This document shows positions 34,867 to 42,869 of a stretch of DNA of 64,000 nucleotides, piece by piece. The stretch covers positions 124,001 through 188,000 of the forward strand of contig CAVRXH010000006.1 of assembly GCA_963725175.1 (NCBI GenBank), read 5' to 3'. A model generated the notes under the pieces. That model saw only the letters and a list, made by a program, of their open reading frames with translations. It did not search any database and was not told the DNA's origin. The stretch comes from DASUBV01 sp963725175 (GTDB lineage Bacteria; Actinomycetota; Actinomycetes; Streptosporangiales; Streptosporangiaceae). Numbering within the stretch: the first letter of the stretch is position 1; each line of letters starts with the position of its first letter. A program made the translations under genes and the position numbers.

Positions 34867-34891
34867 CACTATATCGGCTGCCGATACAGTG
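34867..34891. promoter_or_regulatory. Long palindrome in divergent promoter
   Basis: Core TATCGGCTGCCGATA (34872-34886) is a perfect 7+1+7 palindrome, and after one mismatched pair the flanks CACT/AGTG also pair (34867-34891). It is AT-rich against its surroundings and lies between the divergent genes at 34836 and 34943, so a dimeric repressor site is likely. Confidence 0.7.
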
Positions 34892-34942
34892 GCAAGCCGG
34901 CGCCGGGACGCCGCCGGGACGCTGGACACTGCGAGGTGCGCG

Positions 34943-36324
34943 ATGGACCTGAACCGCTGGCTGAGCGCCGGGGCGGACGCGGCCGGCGGGTGGCAAGACG
35001 AGTTCGGGCCGTTCGAGCCGCATCCCTCGCTGGCCGTCAGCGACGAGCGGATGGCCGAAGTGTTCGGCGAGTTCACCGGACGGCTGCGGGACAACTACCC
35101 GTTCTTCCACCCCGCCTACGCCGGGCAGATGCTCAAGCCGCCGCACCCGGCGGCGGTGGCCGGCTACCTGACCGCGATGCTGGTCAACCCGAACAACCAC
35201 GCGCTGGACGGCGGCCCGGCCACCGCGAAGATGGAGAAGGAAGTCGTCGCCGCGCTGGCCGCGATGTTCGGCATGAACACCCATCTCGGGCACCTGACCA
35301 CCAGCGGGACCATCGCCAACCTGGAGGCGCTGTTCGTCGCCCGCGAGCTGCACCCGGGCAAGGGCATCGCCTACAGCTCCGAGGCGCACTACACCCACGG
35401 CCGGATGTGCGGCGTGCTCGGCATCACCGGGACGGCGGTCGGCGTGGACGGCGCGGGGCGGATGGACCTGGACGAGCTGGACGTCCTGCTGGCCAAGGGC
35501 CAGGTCGGCACCGTGGTGGCGACCGCCGGGCACGACCGGGCTCGGCGCCATCGACCCGGTGCACGGCGTGCTGGCCGTCGCCCGGCGGCACGGGGTGCGG
35601 GTGCATGTCGACGCCGCGTACGGCGGGTTCTTCACGCTGCTGGCCGGGCTGGACGGGCCGAGGGCCTGGACGCCGGCGCCGTGGCGGGCCATCGCGTCCT
35701 GCGACTCGGTGGTGATCGACCCGCACAAGCACGGGCTGCAGCCCTACGGCTGCGGGGCGGTGCTGTTCGCCGACCCCGAGGTGGGCCGGTTCTACCTGCA
35801 CGACTCCCCGTATACCTACTTCACCTCCGGCGACCTGCACCTCGGCGAGATCAGCCTCGAGTGCTCGCGGGCCGGGGCAGCGGCGGCCGGCGCTGTGGCT
35901 GACGTTCCAGCTCCTGCCGCCCGAGCCCGGCGGCCTCGGCCAGGTGGTCGCGGCCTGCCGCCGCGCGGCGCTGGCCTGGGCGGAGCTGCTGGACGGCTCG
36001 GTGCGGCTCGACCTGTACCAGCGGCCCGAGCTGGACATCGTCTGCTATTTCCCGCTGACCGCCGGGCACCGCCTGAGCCAGGTCGACGCCGCGTCGGCCC
36101 GCCTGCTGGCCGACGGGATGACCCCCGGCCGACAGCGGCCGCTGTTCGTCTCCACGCTGAAGGTGACCGCCGCCGCGCTCGCGAGCCGCCATCCGGCGCT
36201 CACCGCCGACGCCGACGGCGCCCGGATCGTGCGCAGCGTGCTGATGAAGCCCGAGTCCGAGAGCTGGGTCCCCGAGCTCCACGCCCGCGCCGAGGAACTA
36301 GCCAGCGACCTGGCCCCCCGCTAG
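34943..36324 (+). pseudogene. PLP-dependent aromatic-L-amino-acid decarboxylase family, two frameshifts
   Basis: Three frames carry successive parts of one ~459-residue group II decarboxylase. The first runs from ATG 34943 (FHPAYAGQM...GHLTTSGTIANLEAL) to VVATAG. One extra C near 35527 separates it from TTGLGAIDPVHGVLAVA, VHVDAAYGGFF and the PLP lysine in VVIDPHKHGLQPYG. An extra base near 35885 separates that from LWLTFQLLPPEPGGLG and the C-terminus to 36324. All catalytic elements survive. Two independent +1 errors in GC runs, or real decay, are both possible. Confidence 0.82.
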
Positions 36325-36407
36325 CTGACTGCTGACAGAGTTCGCCTCTTACCGCTACTGAGATTGGCGCTTGACCGTCAGCGCCCGGCCATTGCACGCT
36401 GGTGTCG

Positions 36408-36421
36408 GCGCAAGCTTGCGC
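36408..36421. promoter_or_regulatory. Palindrome GCGCAAGCTTGCGC
   Basis: A 14-bp perfect palindrome ending 19 bases before the DUF6879 gene start. The half-site GCGCAAG recurs upstream of the small gene at 37835, so it is a candidate operator of the HTH/DUF5753 regulator encoded between them. Confidence 0.6.
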
Positions 36422-36440
36422 AATTGCTGAGGAGGCATTC

Positions 36441-36860
36441 ATGAACCTGGAGTTCATCGGGATCGACCCAGCGACCGATAGCGACAACTGTCCGGCGGTA
36501 TTCGTAGACCAGGAGTCCGGTGATCTGGTATTCCAGGGCTGGACGGTGACTGACGCGCAGGACTTAACTGCCGTGGCGGCTCACAGCCCGATCGGGACCG
36601 GCGAGTCGGTGGTACGGCTCATCGCCGCTGGCGAGCAGGTTCGCTGGCTGCCACGCCGCAGGTGCTCAGACCTGTGCCTGCCGGGCAACGACTTCTGGGT
36701 CTTCGATGACCGACTGGTGAGATTCGGGCACTTCGCTGGTGATGGAGGGTTTCTCGACCACGAGCTAACCAGGGATCCCGCCGTAGTCCGCCAGTGCGCG
36801 ACGGCGTTTGAGGCCGTCTGGGAGCGGGCCATCGACCACGCTCAGTATCAGCTGGCCTGA
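36441..36860 (+). CDS. DUF6879-like protein
   Basis: 139 residues. WLPRRRCSDLCLPGNDFWVFDDRLVRFGHFAGDG is the hallmark stretch of DUF6879 proteins that sit beside HTH/DUF5753 regulators in actinomycetes. The first ~65 residues (MNLEFIGIDPATDSDNCPAV) are family-like but less recognisable. Function is unknown; a role with the neighbouring regulator is inferred from the recurring gene pair. TGAGGAGG lies ahead of ATG 36441. Confidence 0.85.
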   Translation: MNLEFIGIDPATDSDNCPAVFVDQESGDLVFQGWTVTDAQDLTAVAAHSPIGTGESVVRLIAAGEQVRWLPRRRCSDLCLPGNDFWVFDDRLVRFGHFAGDGGFLDHELTRDPAVVRQCATAFEAVWERAIDHAQYQLA

Positions 36861-36885
36861 CCGGGCCACTAGCAGTCAAGCCGCC

Positions 36886-37734
36886 ATGGCAATCTCCCCT
36901 TCCTCAAGCGTTCAGCAGGCCCGGCAGGAACTCGCTGGCCGCCTGCGCGAGGTCCGGCTGGATGCCGGCCTGACCGGCCGGGCACTGGCAGCGGCCGCCG
37001 GGTGGCACGAGGCTAAGACCAGTCGCATCGAGTCGGCCCGGCAGGCTCCCAGCGACGCTGACATCACCACCTGGTGCCGGGTCTGCGACTCCGACAGTCT
37101 GGCCGCCGACCTGATCGCGTCCTCCAGAGCCGCCGACTCGATGTACATCGAGTGGCGCAGACTGCACCGCACGGGCATCCGCCGGGCTCAGGAATCACGG
37201 ATCCCGCTGTACGAGCGGACCGCCCTGTTCCGCGTCTACTGTTCCGGCGTGATCCCCGGGCTCTTGCAGAGTCCCGAGTACGCCCACGCGCTGCTGGCCG
37301 GGATTACCGCCTTCCGCGGCATCCCCGACGACGTGGATGCCGCCGTGCGCGCCAGGATGGGCCGCAACCGCATCCTGCGTGCCGGCCACCGATTCGTGAT
37401 CATCGTCGAGGAGTCCGTGCTGCGTTACCAGGTCGGCGGCCCTGATGTCATGGCCGGGCAGCTCGGTCATCTGCTCAGTGTCATGGCGCTCCCCGCCGTC
37501 TCCCTGGGCGTGGTGCCCTTCGCCACACCCGCCCGGCCGATGTGGACAGTGGAGGGATTCACCGTCTTCGATGATGCGCGCGTTCACGTAGAACTGCTCT
37601 CCGCTCAGGTCGCGGTGACCGCGCCTGGAGAAGTGGCGCTTTATCTGCGCGCCTTCTCGGCTCTCGCGGAACTGGCCGTCTACGGAGCCCCCGCGCGGGC
37701 TCTCATTACAGCCGCGATAGACACACTGAGCTAA
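36886..37734 (+). CDS. XRE-type HTH regulator with DUF5753 domain
   Basis: 282 residues. The HTH is LREVRLDAGLTGRALAAAAGWHEAKTSRIE (about 18-47). From about 95 on, the DUF5753 ligand-like domain follows: YERTALFRVYCSGVIPGLLQSPEYA, RMGRNRIL and ALPAVSLGVVPF. These are the WhiJ-type regulators abundant in sporulating actinomycetes. ATG 36886 is 25 bases past the DUF6879 stop, so they are likely co-transcribed. Confidence 0.92.
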   Translation: MAISPSSSVQQARQELAGRLREVRLDAGLTGRALAAAAGWHEAKTSRIESARQAPSDADITTWCRVCDSDSLAADLIASSRAADSMYIEWRRLHRTGIRRAQESRIPLYERTALFRVYCSGVIPGLLQSPEYAHALLAGITAFRGIPDDVDAAVRARMGRNRILRAGHRFVIIVEESVLRYQVGGPDVMAGQLGHLLSVMALPAVSLGVVPFATPARPMWTVEGFTVFDDARVHVELLSAQVAVTAPGEVALYLRAFSALAELAVYGAPARALITAAIDTLS

Positions 37735-37739
37735 TTAGC

Positions 37740-37757
37740 GCGCAAGTTCACGCAAGC
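37740..37757. promoter_or_regulatory. Direct repeat CGCAAG, 10-bp spacing
   Basis: CGCAAG occurs at 37741-37746 and 37751-37756, in helical phase, in the 100-base gap before the gene at 37835. It matches the half-site of the palindrome at 36408, suggesting control by the same HTH protein. Confidence 0.5.
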
Positions 37758-37834
37758 TCTCTTAACAATGGGGAGGCCTGCTCCTAGGTTCGAGCTGAAG
37801 ATCACGACAGCGGTACACCAGGGAGCAGACAGCA

Positions 37835-38113
37835 ATGGATTCCGCAATGGGAGCGCCCACCGCCACAGCCGAGACTGCACAGGGGGAGACCGCCGCGCAG
37901 ATCCAGCGGGCGTATCCCGGCTGGCGAGTATGGGTGAGTGATGAGGGCTGGTGGTACGCCACCCGCATCCGGCCCTGGGCACGCGGCCAGTCGGCCACCG
38001 TGACCGGATGCGACCCCGATGAGCTGACTGACGAACTAGCCGCTGAGAGCGCGGCTCACCAGGCCGCGATGGCCGCCTCATCAACGATGCCGGGACAGGG
38101 GAAACCTACCTGA
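37835..38113 (+). CDS. Small protein of the HTH/DUF5753 locus
   Basis: 92 residues. IQRAYPGWRVWVSDEGWWYATRI is a short motif I have seen in small actinomycete proteins near WhiJ-like regulators. The next stretch (CDPDELTDELAAESAAHQAA) is helical. The frame then ends shortly after overlapping another coding-like frame, so this may be the N-terminal part of a longer, frameshifted protein. No function can be given. Confidence 0.65.
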   Translation: MDSAMGAPTATAETAQGETAAQIQRAYPGWRVWVSDEGWWYATRIRPWARGQSATVTGCDPDELTDELAAESAAHQAAMAASSTMPGQGKPT

Positions 38114-38304
38114 CCATCTCGCTGTCGCGGCCTGGCTGCCGGGAGGCGGAGGTAATCCTGGATCAGGATGGCTACTGCGAGCTGCGCTGGTGGCTTACCG
38201 GCTCGCCGGATCCTGGGTATGCGGCAGCCGCCGTTACCGCTGTGCTGCACGCCGCGCACCCACCGGGTGGCTGCTACCAGAGGTCGCCGCTGACTAGGAC
38301 GTAG
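38047..38304 (+). pseudogene. Coding-like continuation in the -1 frame, no start codon
   Basis: This frame opens after a TGA at 38044 and reads GETYLTISLSRPG, REAEVILDQDGYCELRWW and TAVLHAAHPPGG to 38304, with good coding character but no usable start. Joined to the gene at 37835 by a one-base deletion somewhere in 38047-38112, it would make a protein of about 155 residues. I take it as the lost second half of that gene, or a second small gene that lost its start. Confidence 0.5.
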
Positions 38305-38462
38305 AGGAACGGGATCAGCGGGATCAGGGCGACGATGGCCCAGATCAGCTTCTTCCCGCCGCTGATGTCGTTCCGGCCGGCCAGGTCGATCCAGATCAGG
38401 ATGACGGCGATCGGGTGCAGAAAGCAGACCAGCAACTCCAGTAGCTTTTTCATCCCCTGCAC
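38274..38462 (-). CDS. Small two-helix membrane protein (PLDc_N-like)
   Basis: 62 residues with two hydrophobic helices (LLELLVCFLHPIAVILIWIDL and LIWAIVALIPLIPFLYVLV) separated by a short polar GRNDISGGKK turn. This matches the phospholipase D N-terminal membrane-domain type of tiny proteins. Start at GTG 38462 or ATG 38453. Its 3' end overlaps the relic frame on the other strand by 31 bases. Confidence 0.7.
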   Translation of the reverse strand: MQGMKKLLELLVCFLHPIAVILIWIDLAGRNDISGGKKLIWAIVALIPLIPFLYVLVSGDLW

Positions 38463-38495
38463 TTACCCTCAGCCGCGCGCCTCATCCGCGGCGAG

Positions 38496-39350
38496 CTACT
38501 TCAGCAGCAGGCCGCTGATCCGGCGGCTGGCCAGGGCGAGGCCGGCCAGGCCCATGATCCCCAGGTAGAGGACGGGCCAGAGCAGGGCGGGCGTGACCGG
38601 GCCGAGGGTCAGCGCGCGGATCAGGGTGACGCCCTGGAACAGCGGCGTGCACTCCACCGCGATCTGCAGCGGCCGGGGGTAGACGGACAGCGGGTAGAAG
38701 GTGGTGGAGAACAGGAACATCGGCAGGGTGGCCAGGGTGACGAACTCGAAGTGCTGCCAGCTGCTCATGAACGTGGTCGCGGCCATCCCGGCGCCGGCGA
38801 AGCCGAACCCGATGAGCAGGGCGGCGGGCAGCGCGGCGGCCGCCCAGGGGGTGTGGATCAGGCCCATGACGGCCATCACGACCAGGAACGACAGCGCGTA
38901 CAGGCCGCCGCGGATCAGCGCCCAGGCGACCTCGCCGAGCGCGATGTCGCCGGACCGCATGGGGGTGGCCAGCGCGGAGTCGTACAGCTTGGCGTACTTG
39001 AGCCGGAAGAACACGTTGAAGGTGGAGTCCATCACCGCGCCATTCATGGCCGAGGTGGCGAGCAGCGCGGGGGCGACGAAGCTGGTGAAGCTGACGGGGT
39101 GCCCGGCCGGGCCGGCGACCCTGCCGACCAGCGAGCCGATGCCGATGCCGATGGACAGCAAGAAGAACAGCGGCTCGGCCACCCCGGACAGCAGCATCAC
39201 CCAGGCGTGCCGGTAGACCCTGGCGTGCCGTTCCACCAGGTGCGCGCTGCCCCGGCCGCCGAACGCGCCGCCCCTGGTGGCCAGCATCGGCCTGGGCAGG
39301 ATGCGCAGCGCCAGCCCGCTGCGGCCCGACGGCGCGGTGCGGCTAGACAT
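38496..39350 (-). CDS. ABC-2 type exporter permease
   Basis: 284 residues with about six membrane helices. SFVAPALLATSAMNGAVMDSTFNVFFRLKYAKLYDSALATPM is the ABC-2 membrane signature of the NodJ/DrrB type. It is the third gene of an ATPase-permease-permease operon. ATG 39350 lies in one copy of a 15-bp duplicated word whose other copy holds the stop of the preceding permease. It probably forms a heterodimeric channel with that permease; the exported compound is unknown. Confidence 0.9.
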   Translation of the reverse strand: MSSRTAPSGRSGLALRILPRPMLATRGGAFGGRGSAHLVERHARVYRHAWVMLLSGVAEPLFFLLSIGIGIGSLVGRVAGPAGHPVSFTSFVAPALLATSAMNGAVMDSTFNVFFRLKYAKLYDSALATPMRSGDIALGEVAWALIRGGLYALSFLVVMAVMGLIHTPWAAAALPAALLIGFGFAGAGMAATTFMSSWQHFEFVTLATLPMFLFSTTFYPLSVYPRPLQIAVECTPLFQGVTLIRALTLGPVTPALLWPVLYLGIMGLAGLALASRRISGLLLK

Positions 39351-39376
39351 ACAGCACCGCCCGGCTAGACATACAG
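39340..39376 (-). repeat. Direct repeat at permease-permease junction
   Basis: CGGCTAGACATACAG occurs at 39340-39354 and 39362-39376 (22-bp period). Read on the minus strand, one copy supplies the stop of the first permease (TAT GTC TAG) and the other supplies the start of the second (ATG TCT AGC). Confidence 0.85.
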
Positions 39377-40210
39377 GCGCCTGCGATAGGTGCGCTGGCC
39401 GATTAGCAGGCCGATCACGGCCAGCGCGGCCAGGTAGGCGACATGCCCGGCGGTGCCCGGCAGGTCCGGGTGGCCCAGGGTCAGCGACCGGCACAGCGCC
39501 ACCCCGTTCCACAGCGGCGTGGCGTAGGCCAGCGGCCTGATCACGGCCGGGAGCTGGGTCACGGGGAAGAACGTGCCGGAGAACAGGAACAGCGGGATCA
39601 GCCCGAACCGGTACAGCAGCGCGAACGAGCCGTCCTTCTCCCTGGTGACCGCGAACGCCTCGATCGGGGTGGCGAACGCCAGTCCGGTGAGCACGCAGAC
39701 CGGGATGGCCGCGATCGCCCAGGGCGAGGCCGCCGCGCCGAACGCGGCCATCACCGCCAGGAACAGCGCCGCGGTCATGGCCAGCCGCATCGAGGTGAAC
39801 AGCAGGTGGCCGCGGAACAGGTCGCGCGGCGCCAGCGGCGTCGCGGCGGCGGCCTGGTAGGTCTTCAGCCACTTCACCGAGGACATCACCGGGTAGGTGG
39901 ACTCCCCCAGCGCGGTCTGCATCGCGGTCGACGCGAGCAGGCCCGGCGCCAGGAACGCCAGGTAGCTGACCCCGCCCAGGCTCGCGGTGCCGCGGGCGTC
40001 GACCAGCGAGCCAAGGCCAAGCCCCATCGCGCCGAGGTAGAGCACCGGGTTGGCGATGCTGGTGTAGATGCTGCCGCGCCAGGTCCGCCGGTAGTTGGTC
40101 AGCCAGAACCGGAACGCGCGGACCGCCATCGCCGCCTGGCCGGACAAGCCGGGCCGCGCGGCGGCGGGGCGGGCAGTGGCAGGCGGTGCGGCGGGAGACT
40201 GGGCTGTCAT
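39365..40210 (-). CDS. ABC-2 type exporter permease
   Basis: 281 residues. A Pro/Ala-rich cytoplasmic start is followed by about six helices with FLAPGLLASTAMQTALGESTYPVMSSVKWLKTYQAAAATPL, the ABC-2 signature, and LFLFSGTFFPVTQLP. It differs from the second permease enough to suggest a heterodimer. Its ATG shares one base with the stop of the ATPase gene (TGATG), so ATPase and permease are translationally coupled. Confidence 0.9.
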   Translation of the reverse strand: MTAQSPAAPPATARPAAARPGLSGQAAMAVRAFRFWLTNYRRTWRGSIYTSIANPVLYLGAMGLGLGSLVDARGTASLGGVSYLAFLAPGLLASTAMQTALGESTYPVMSSVKWLKTYQAAAATPLAPRDLFRGHLLFTSMRLAMTAALFLAVMAAFGAAASPWAIAAIPVCVLTGLAFATPIEAFAVTREKDGSFALLYRFGLIPLFLFSGTFFPVTQLPAVIRPLAYATPLWNGVALCRSLTLGHPDLPGTAGHVAYLAALAVIGLLIGQRTYRRRLYV

Positions 40211-41145
40211 CAGTCCCCCAGCCGGCGGCCGGTCAGCCGCAGGAACACGTCTTCCAGCGTGGACCGCCGCACCAGCGAGGTCAGCGGCTCCAGGCCGAGC
40301 GCCCGGACCGCCGCCAGCGCCGCGTCGCCGTCCGGCACGTACAGCAGCACCCGGTCGGCCAGCACCTCGGCCCGCTCCGCCGGCACGCCGGCCAGCTTCT
40401 CCGCCGCCTGGTCATGATCGTCGGGCCGGAACCGCAGCTCCAGCACCTCCGGCGTGGAGTACTTCTCGATCAGCTCCCGGGGCGACCCGCCCGCCGCGAT
40501 CTGGCCGGCGTCCATCACCACCAGCCGGTCGCAGAGCTGCTCGGCCTCGTCCATGTAATGCGTCGTCAGCACCAGGGTCACGCCCTGCTGCTTGAGCCGG
40601 AACAGCCGGTCCCACACCACGTGCCTGGCCTGCGGGTCCAGCCCGGTGGTCGGCTCGTCGAGCAGCAGGATCTCCGGCTCGTTGATCAGCGACCTGGCGA
40701 TCGTCAGGCGGCGCTTCATCCCGCCCGACAGCGGCTCAACCTGGTCCCCCGCCCGGTCGGCGAGCTGCACGAACTCCAGCAGCCGCGCGGACCGCTCCGC
40801 GATCACCGCGCGCGGCAGGCCGAAGTATCGGCCGTAAATGAGCAGATTCTCCTGAACGGTCAGCTCGACGTCCAGGGTGTCCTCCTGCGGGACGACGCCC
40901 AGCCTGGCCCGGATCGCCTGCCCGCTGGCGGCCGCGTCCATGCCCAGGATGCTCAGCTCGCCGCTGGTCGGCGGCGATACGCAGCCGATCATCCGCATCG
41001 TGGAGGATTTGCCCGCCCCGTTCGGGCCGAGGAACCCGAACGCCTCGCCCCGGTGCAGCTCGAACCCGATCCCGGCGACGGCCGTGAACTCGCCGAACCG
41101 CTTGGTCAGGCCCGTGGCGCGGATGAGGACTTCGGAACTGGGCAC
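40210..41145 (-). CDS. ABC exporter ATP-binding protein (DrrA/NodI type)
   Basis: 311 residues. Walker A is GPNGAGKSS, the Q-loop VPQEDTLD, the signature LSGGMKRR, Walker B EILLLDEPTTGLD and the H-loop TTHYMDEAEQL. The ~80-residue C-terminal extension is of the DrrA type. It powers export by the two permeases that follow; drug, lipid or polysaccharide export is typical of the family. Nothing nearby fixes the substrate. Confidence 0.93.
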   Translation of the reverse strand: MPSSEVLIRATGLTKRFGEFTAVAGIGFELHRGEAFGFLGPNGAGKSSTMRMIGCVSPPTSGELSILGMDAAASGQAIRARLGVVPQEDTLDVELTVQENLLIYGRYFGLPRAVIAERSARLLEFVQLADRAGDQVEPLSGGMKRRLTIARSLINEPEILLLDEPTTGLDPQARHVVWDRLFRLKQQGVTLVLTTHYMDEAEQLCDRLVVMDAGQIAAGGSPRELIEKYSTPEVLELRFRPDDHDQAAEKLAGVPAERAEVLADRVLLYVPDGDAALAAVRALGLEPLTSLVRRSTLEDVFLRLTGRRLGD

Positions 41146-41354
41146 GGCGCCGAGGCTACCGCCAGCCGCCGACAGTTTCCGAACGAGATTTCGCCCGGCA
41201 CCCCGGCGGGCGCCCGGCGGTGCTGGCCGGGATTACCCCCGAAGGATGACGTCACCCGGCGGCCGGCCGGGTAATGTTCCCTCAGCCAGCGCCGTCAGGC
41301 CAGCAGGCCAGCGCCGTCAGGTCAGCGCCGTCAGTCAGAAGGAAGGTCGCCCAG

Positions 41355-41879
41355 GTGGACAGCGTGCTGCGCCGCTACGCGCGGTTCCGTGAGCTGATTC
41401 ATAACGCGGCCAAGTTCCTGGTCGTCGGCGGCGCCGCGTTCCTGGTCACCGAGCTGCTGTCCAACGTCCTGCACTTCGACGCCGGGCTCGGCCCGCTGAC
41501 CGCCACCGTGCTGGCCAACGTCGTCGCGACGGTCGTGTCGTACCTGGGCAACCGGTTCTGGGCGTTCCGGCACCGGGAAGGCAGCCCGATCGCCAGGGAG
41601 ACCACGCTCTTCGTGGCGCTGAACGTGATCGGCACGCTGATCCAGCTCGCCTGCACCGGGTTCACGTACTACGCGCTCGGGCTGACCGGGCGGCTGCCTT
41701 ACAACGTGGCGCTGGTCATCGGCATCGGGCTCGGCACGCTGTTCCGGTTCTGGTCCTACCGCAAGTGGGTCTGGCGGGAGAGCAGCGAGGTCCCTCCTAC
41801 TGAGCGCGAGCCGCTGGAGCCCGCGGGCGCCGGCGGTCCCGCCAGTCCGGCCGGCGCAGCCAGCGGCGAGCCCCGCTGA
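41355..41879 (+). CDS. GtrA-family membrane protein
   Basis: 174 residues with four membrane helices: FLVVGGAAFLVTELLSNVL, ATVLANVVATVVSYLGNRFWAF, TLFVALNVIGTLIQLACTGF and ALVIGIGLGTLFRFWSYRKWVW. It carries the GtrA hallmark NRFWAFR. Such proteins aid transfer of lipid-linked sugars across the membrane. GTG 41355 with AAGGAAGGT ahead is the best start. The Pro/Ala/Gly tail is disordered. Three CAGCGCCGTCAG words stand upstream in 41286-41340. Confidence 0.88.
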   Translation: MDSVLRRYARFRELIHNAAKFLVVGGAAFLVTELLSNVLHFDAGLGPLTATVLANVVATVVSYLGNRFWAFRHREGSPIARETTLFVALNVIGTLIQLACTGFTYYALGLTGRLPYNVALVIGIGLGTLFRFWSYRKWVWRESSEVPPTEREPLEPAGAGGPASPAGAASGEPR

Positions 41880-41905
41880 GCATCTAGTTCAGGAAGAAAG
41901 CAGGG

Positions 41906-42703
41906 TCAGGACCGGCAGCCCCGGCCGCCGTCCTGCAGCAGGATGCGCAGCGGGATCCGCAGGTCCGCGCTGGCGCGCGCCTGGGTGATCTTGCCGGTGT
42001 CCACCAGGCGGCCCATGACGTGCAGTTCCCTGAGCCTGGCGTTGCCGGGGTCGGTGAGCGGGTCGTCCAGCGACGGGCCCTGGACCAGGCCGGCCAGCAG
42101 CGCCGCCTGCGGCCAGGACAGGGCGGCCGGGGGCGAGCCGAAGTAGCCGCAGCTCGCGTCCCGCAGGCCCCAGAAGCCGTTGCCGAAATAGGCGACATCG
42201 GAGTACAGGCGCAGGATCTCCGGGCCGCTGTAGGTGAACTTGAGCTTGACCGCCAGCGCCACCTGCTCAGGGGCGACCGCGAACCCCGTCCTGCCCGGTG
42301 TGTACAGCATCTTGGCGAGCTGCTGGTAGATCGTCGCGCCGCCCTGGTCACCGCCGCCGGTCAGCTCCGCCACGCCCGCCCGGGCGAAGGCAAGCGGATC
42401 CACGCCGGGCTCCGAGCTGAACCTGTGGTCCTCGGTCGCCTCCAGCGCCGAGGAGAAGCGATACGGCACCCGCGGGCCCGGGTAGGCCGCGTGATGCCGG
42501 GCGTCCTGGGCTCGGGCCACGGCCCGCGCGTTGCTTACCGACGGGGTGAGCACCATCAGGCCGCTGAACCCGGCGAGGCCGATGCACAGGATCACCACCA
42601 GGAGCCCCGCGAACAGCCGGACCAGCCGGACCCACCAGCGCCGCCGTGGCCGGCCGCGGCCCGTCGCGCGGCCCGCCTGCCGTACCGATCCCCGTACCGT
42701 CAC
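41906..42703 (-). CDS. Peptidoglycan transglycosylase, GT51 (monofunctional)
   Basis: 265 residues. One N-terminal membrane anchor (about 27-52) is followed by the GT51 domain: ATEDHRF with the catalytic Glu and GGATIYQQLAKMLY in place of the usual GGSTITQQLAKN. The second Glu region lies in LKFTYSGPEILRLYSDVAYFGNGFWG. No penicillin-binding domain follows. It should polymerise lipid II outside the membrane. Several motif residues are non-standard (GGAT, IY), so activity may be altered. Confidence 0.85.
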   Translation of the reverse strand: MTVRGSVRQAGRATGRGRPRRRWWVRLVRLFAGLLVVILCIGLAGFSGLMVLTPSVSNARAVARAQDARHHAAYPGPRVPYRFSSALEATEDHRFSSEPGVDPLAFARAGVAELTGGGDQGGATIYQQLAKMLYTPGRTGFAVAPEQVALAVKLKFTYSGPEILRLYSDVAYFGNGFWGLRDASCGYFGSPPAALSWPQAALLAGLVQGPSLDDPLTDPGNARLRELHVMGRLVDTGKITQARASADLRIPLRILLQDGGRGCRS

Positions 42704-42869
42704 GCCGCCTGCCCCGCATCCGCTCGCGGCCGGGCCTGCCCGTCAGGTCCCGCGCGCCGCGCGCTTGTCGTGATCCGGTAACGCCAACGTCCGGCCGGGC
42801 CGCGAAGTGCCCGGCCCCGCTATGGCGTGCCCCGTCTGCTCATCATGCCCGTTCCGGGTGGCTGGGGCG

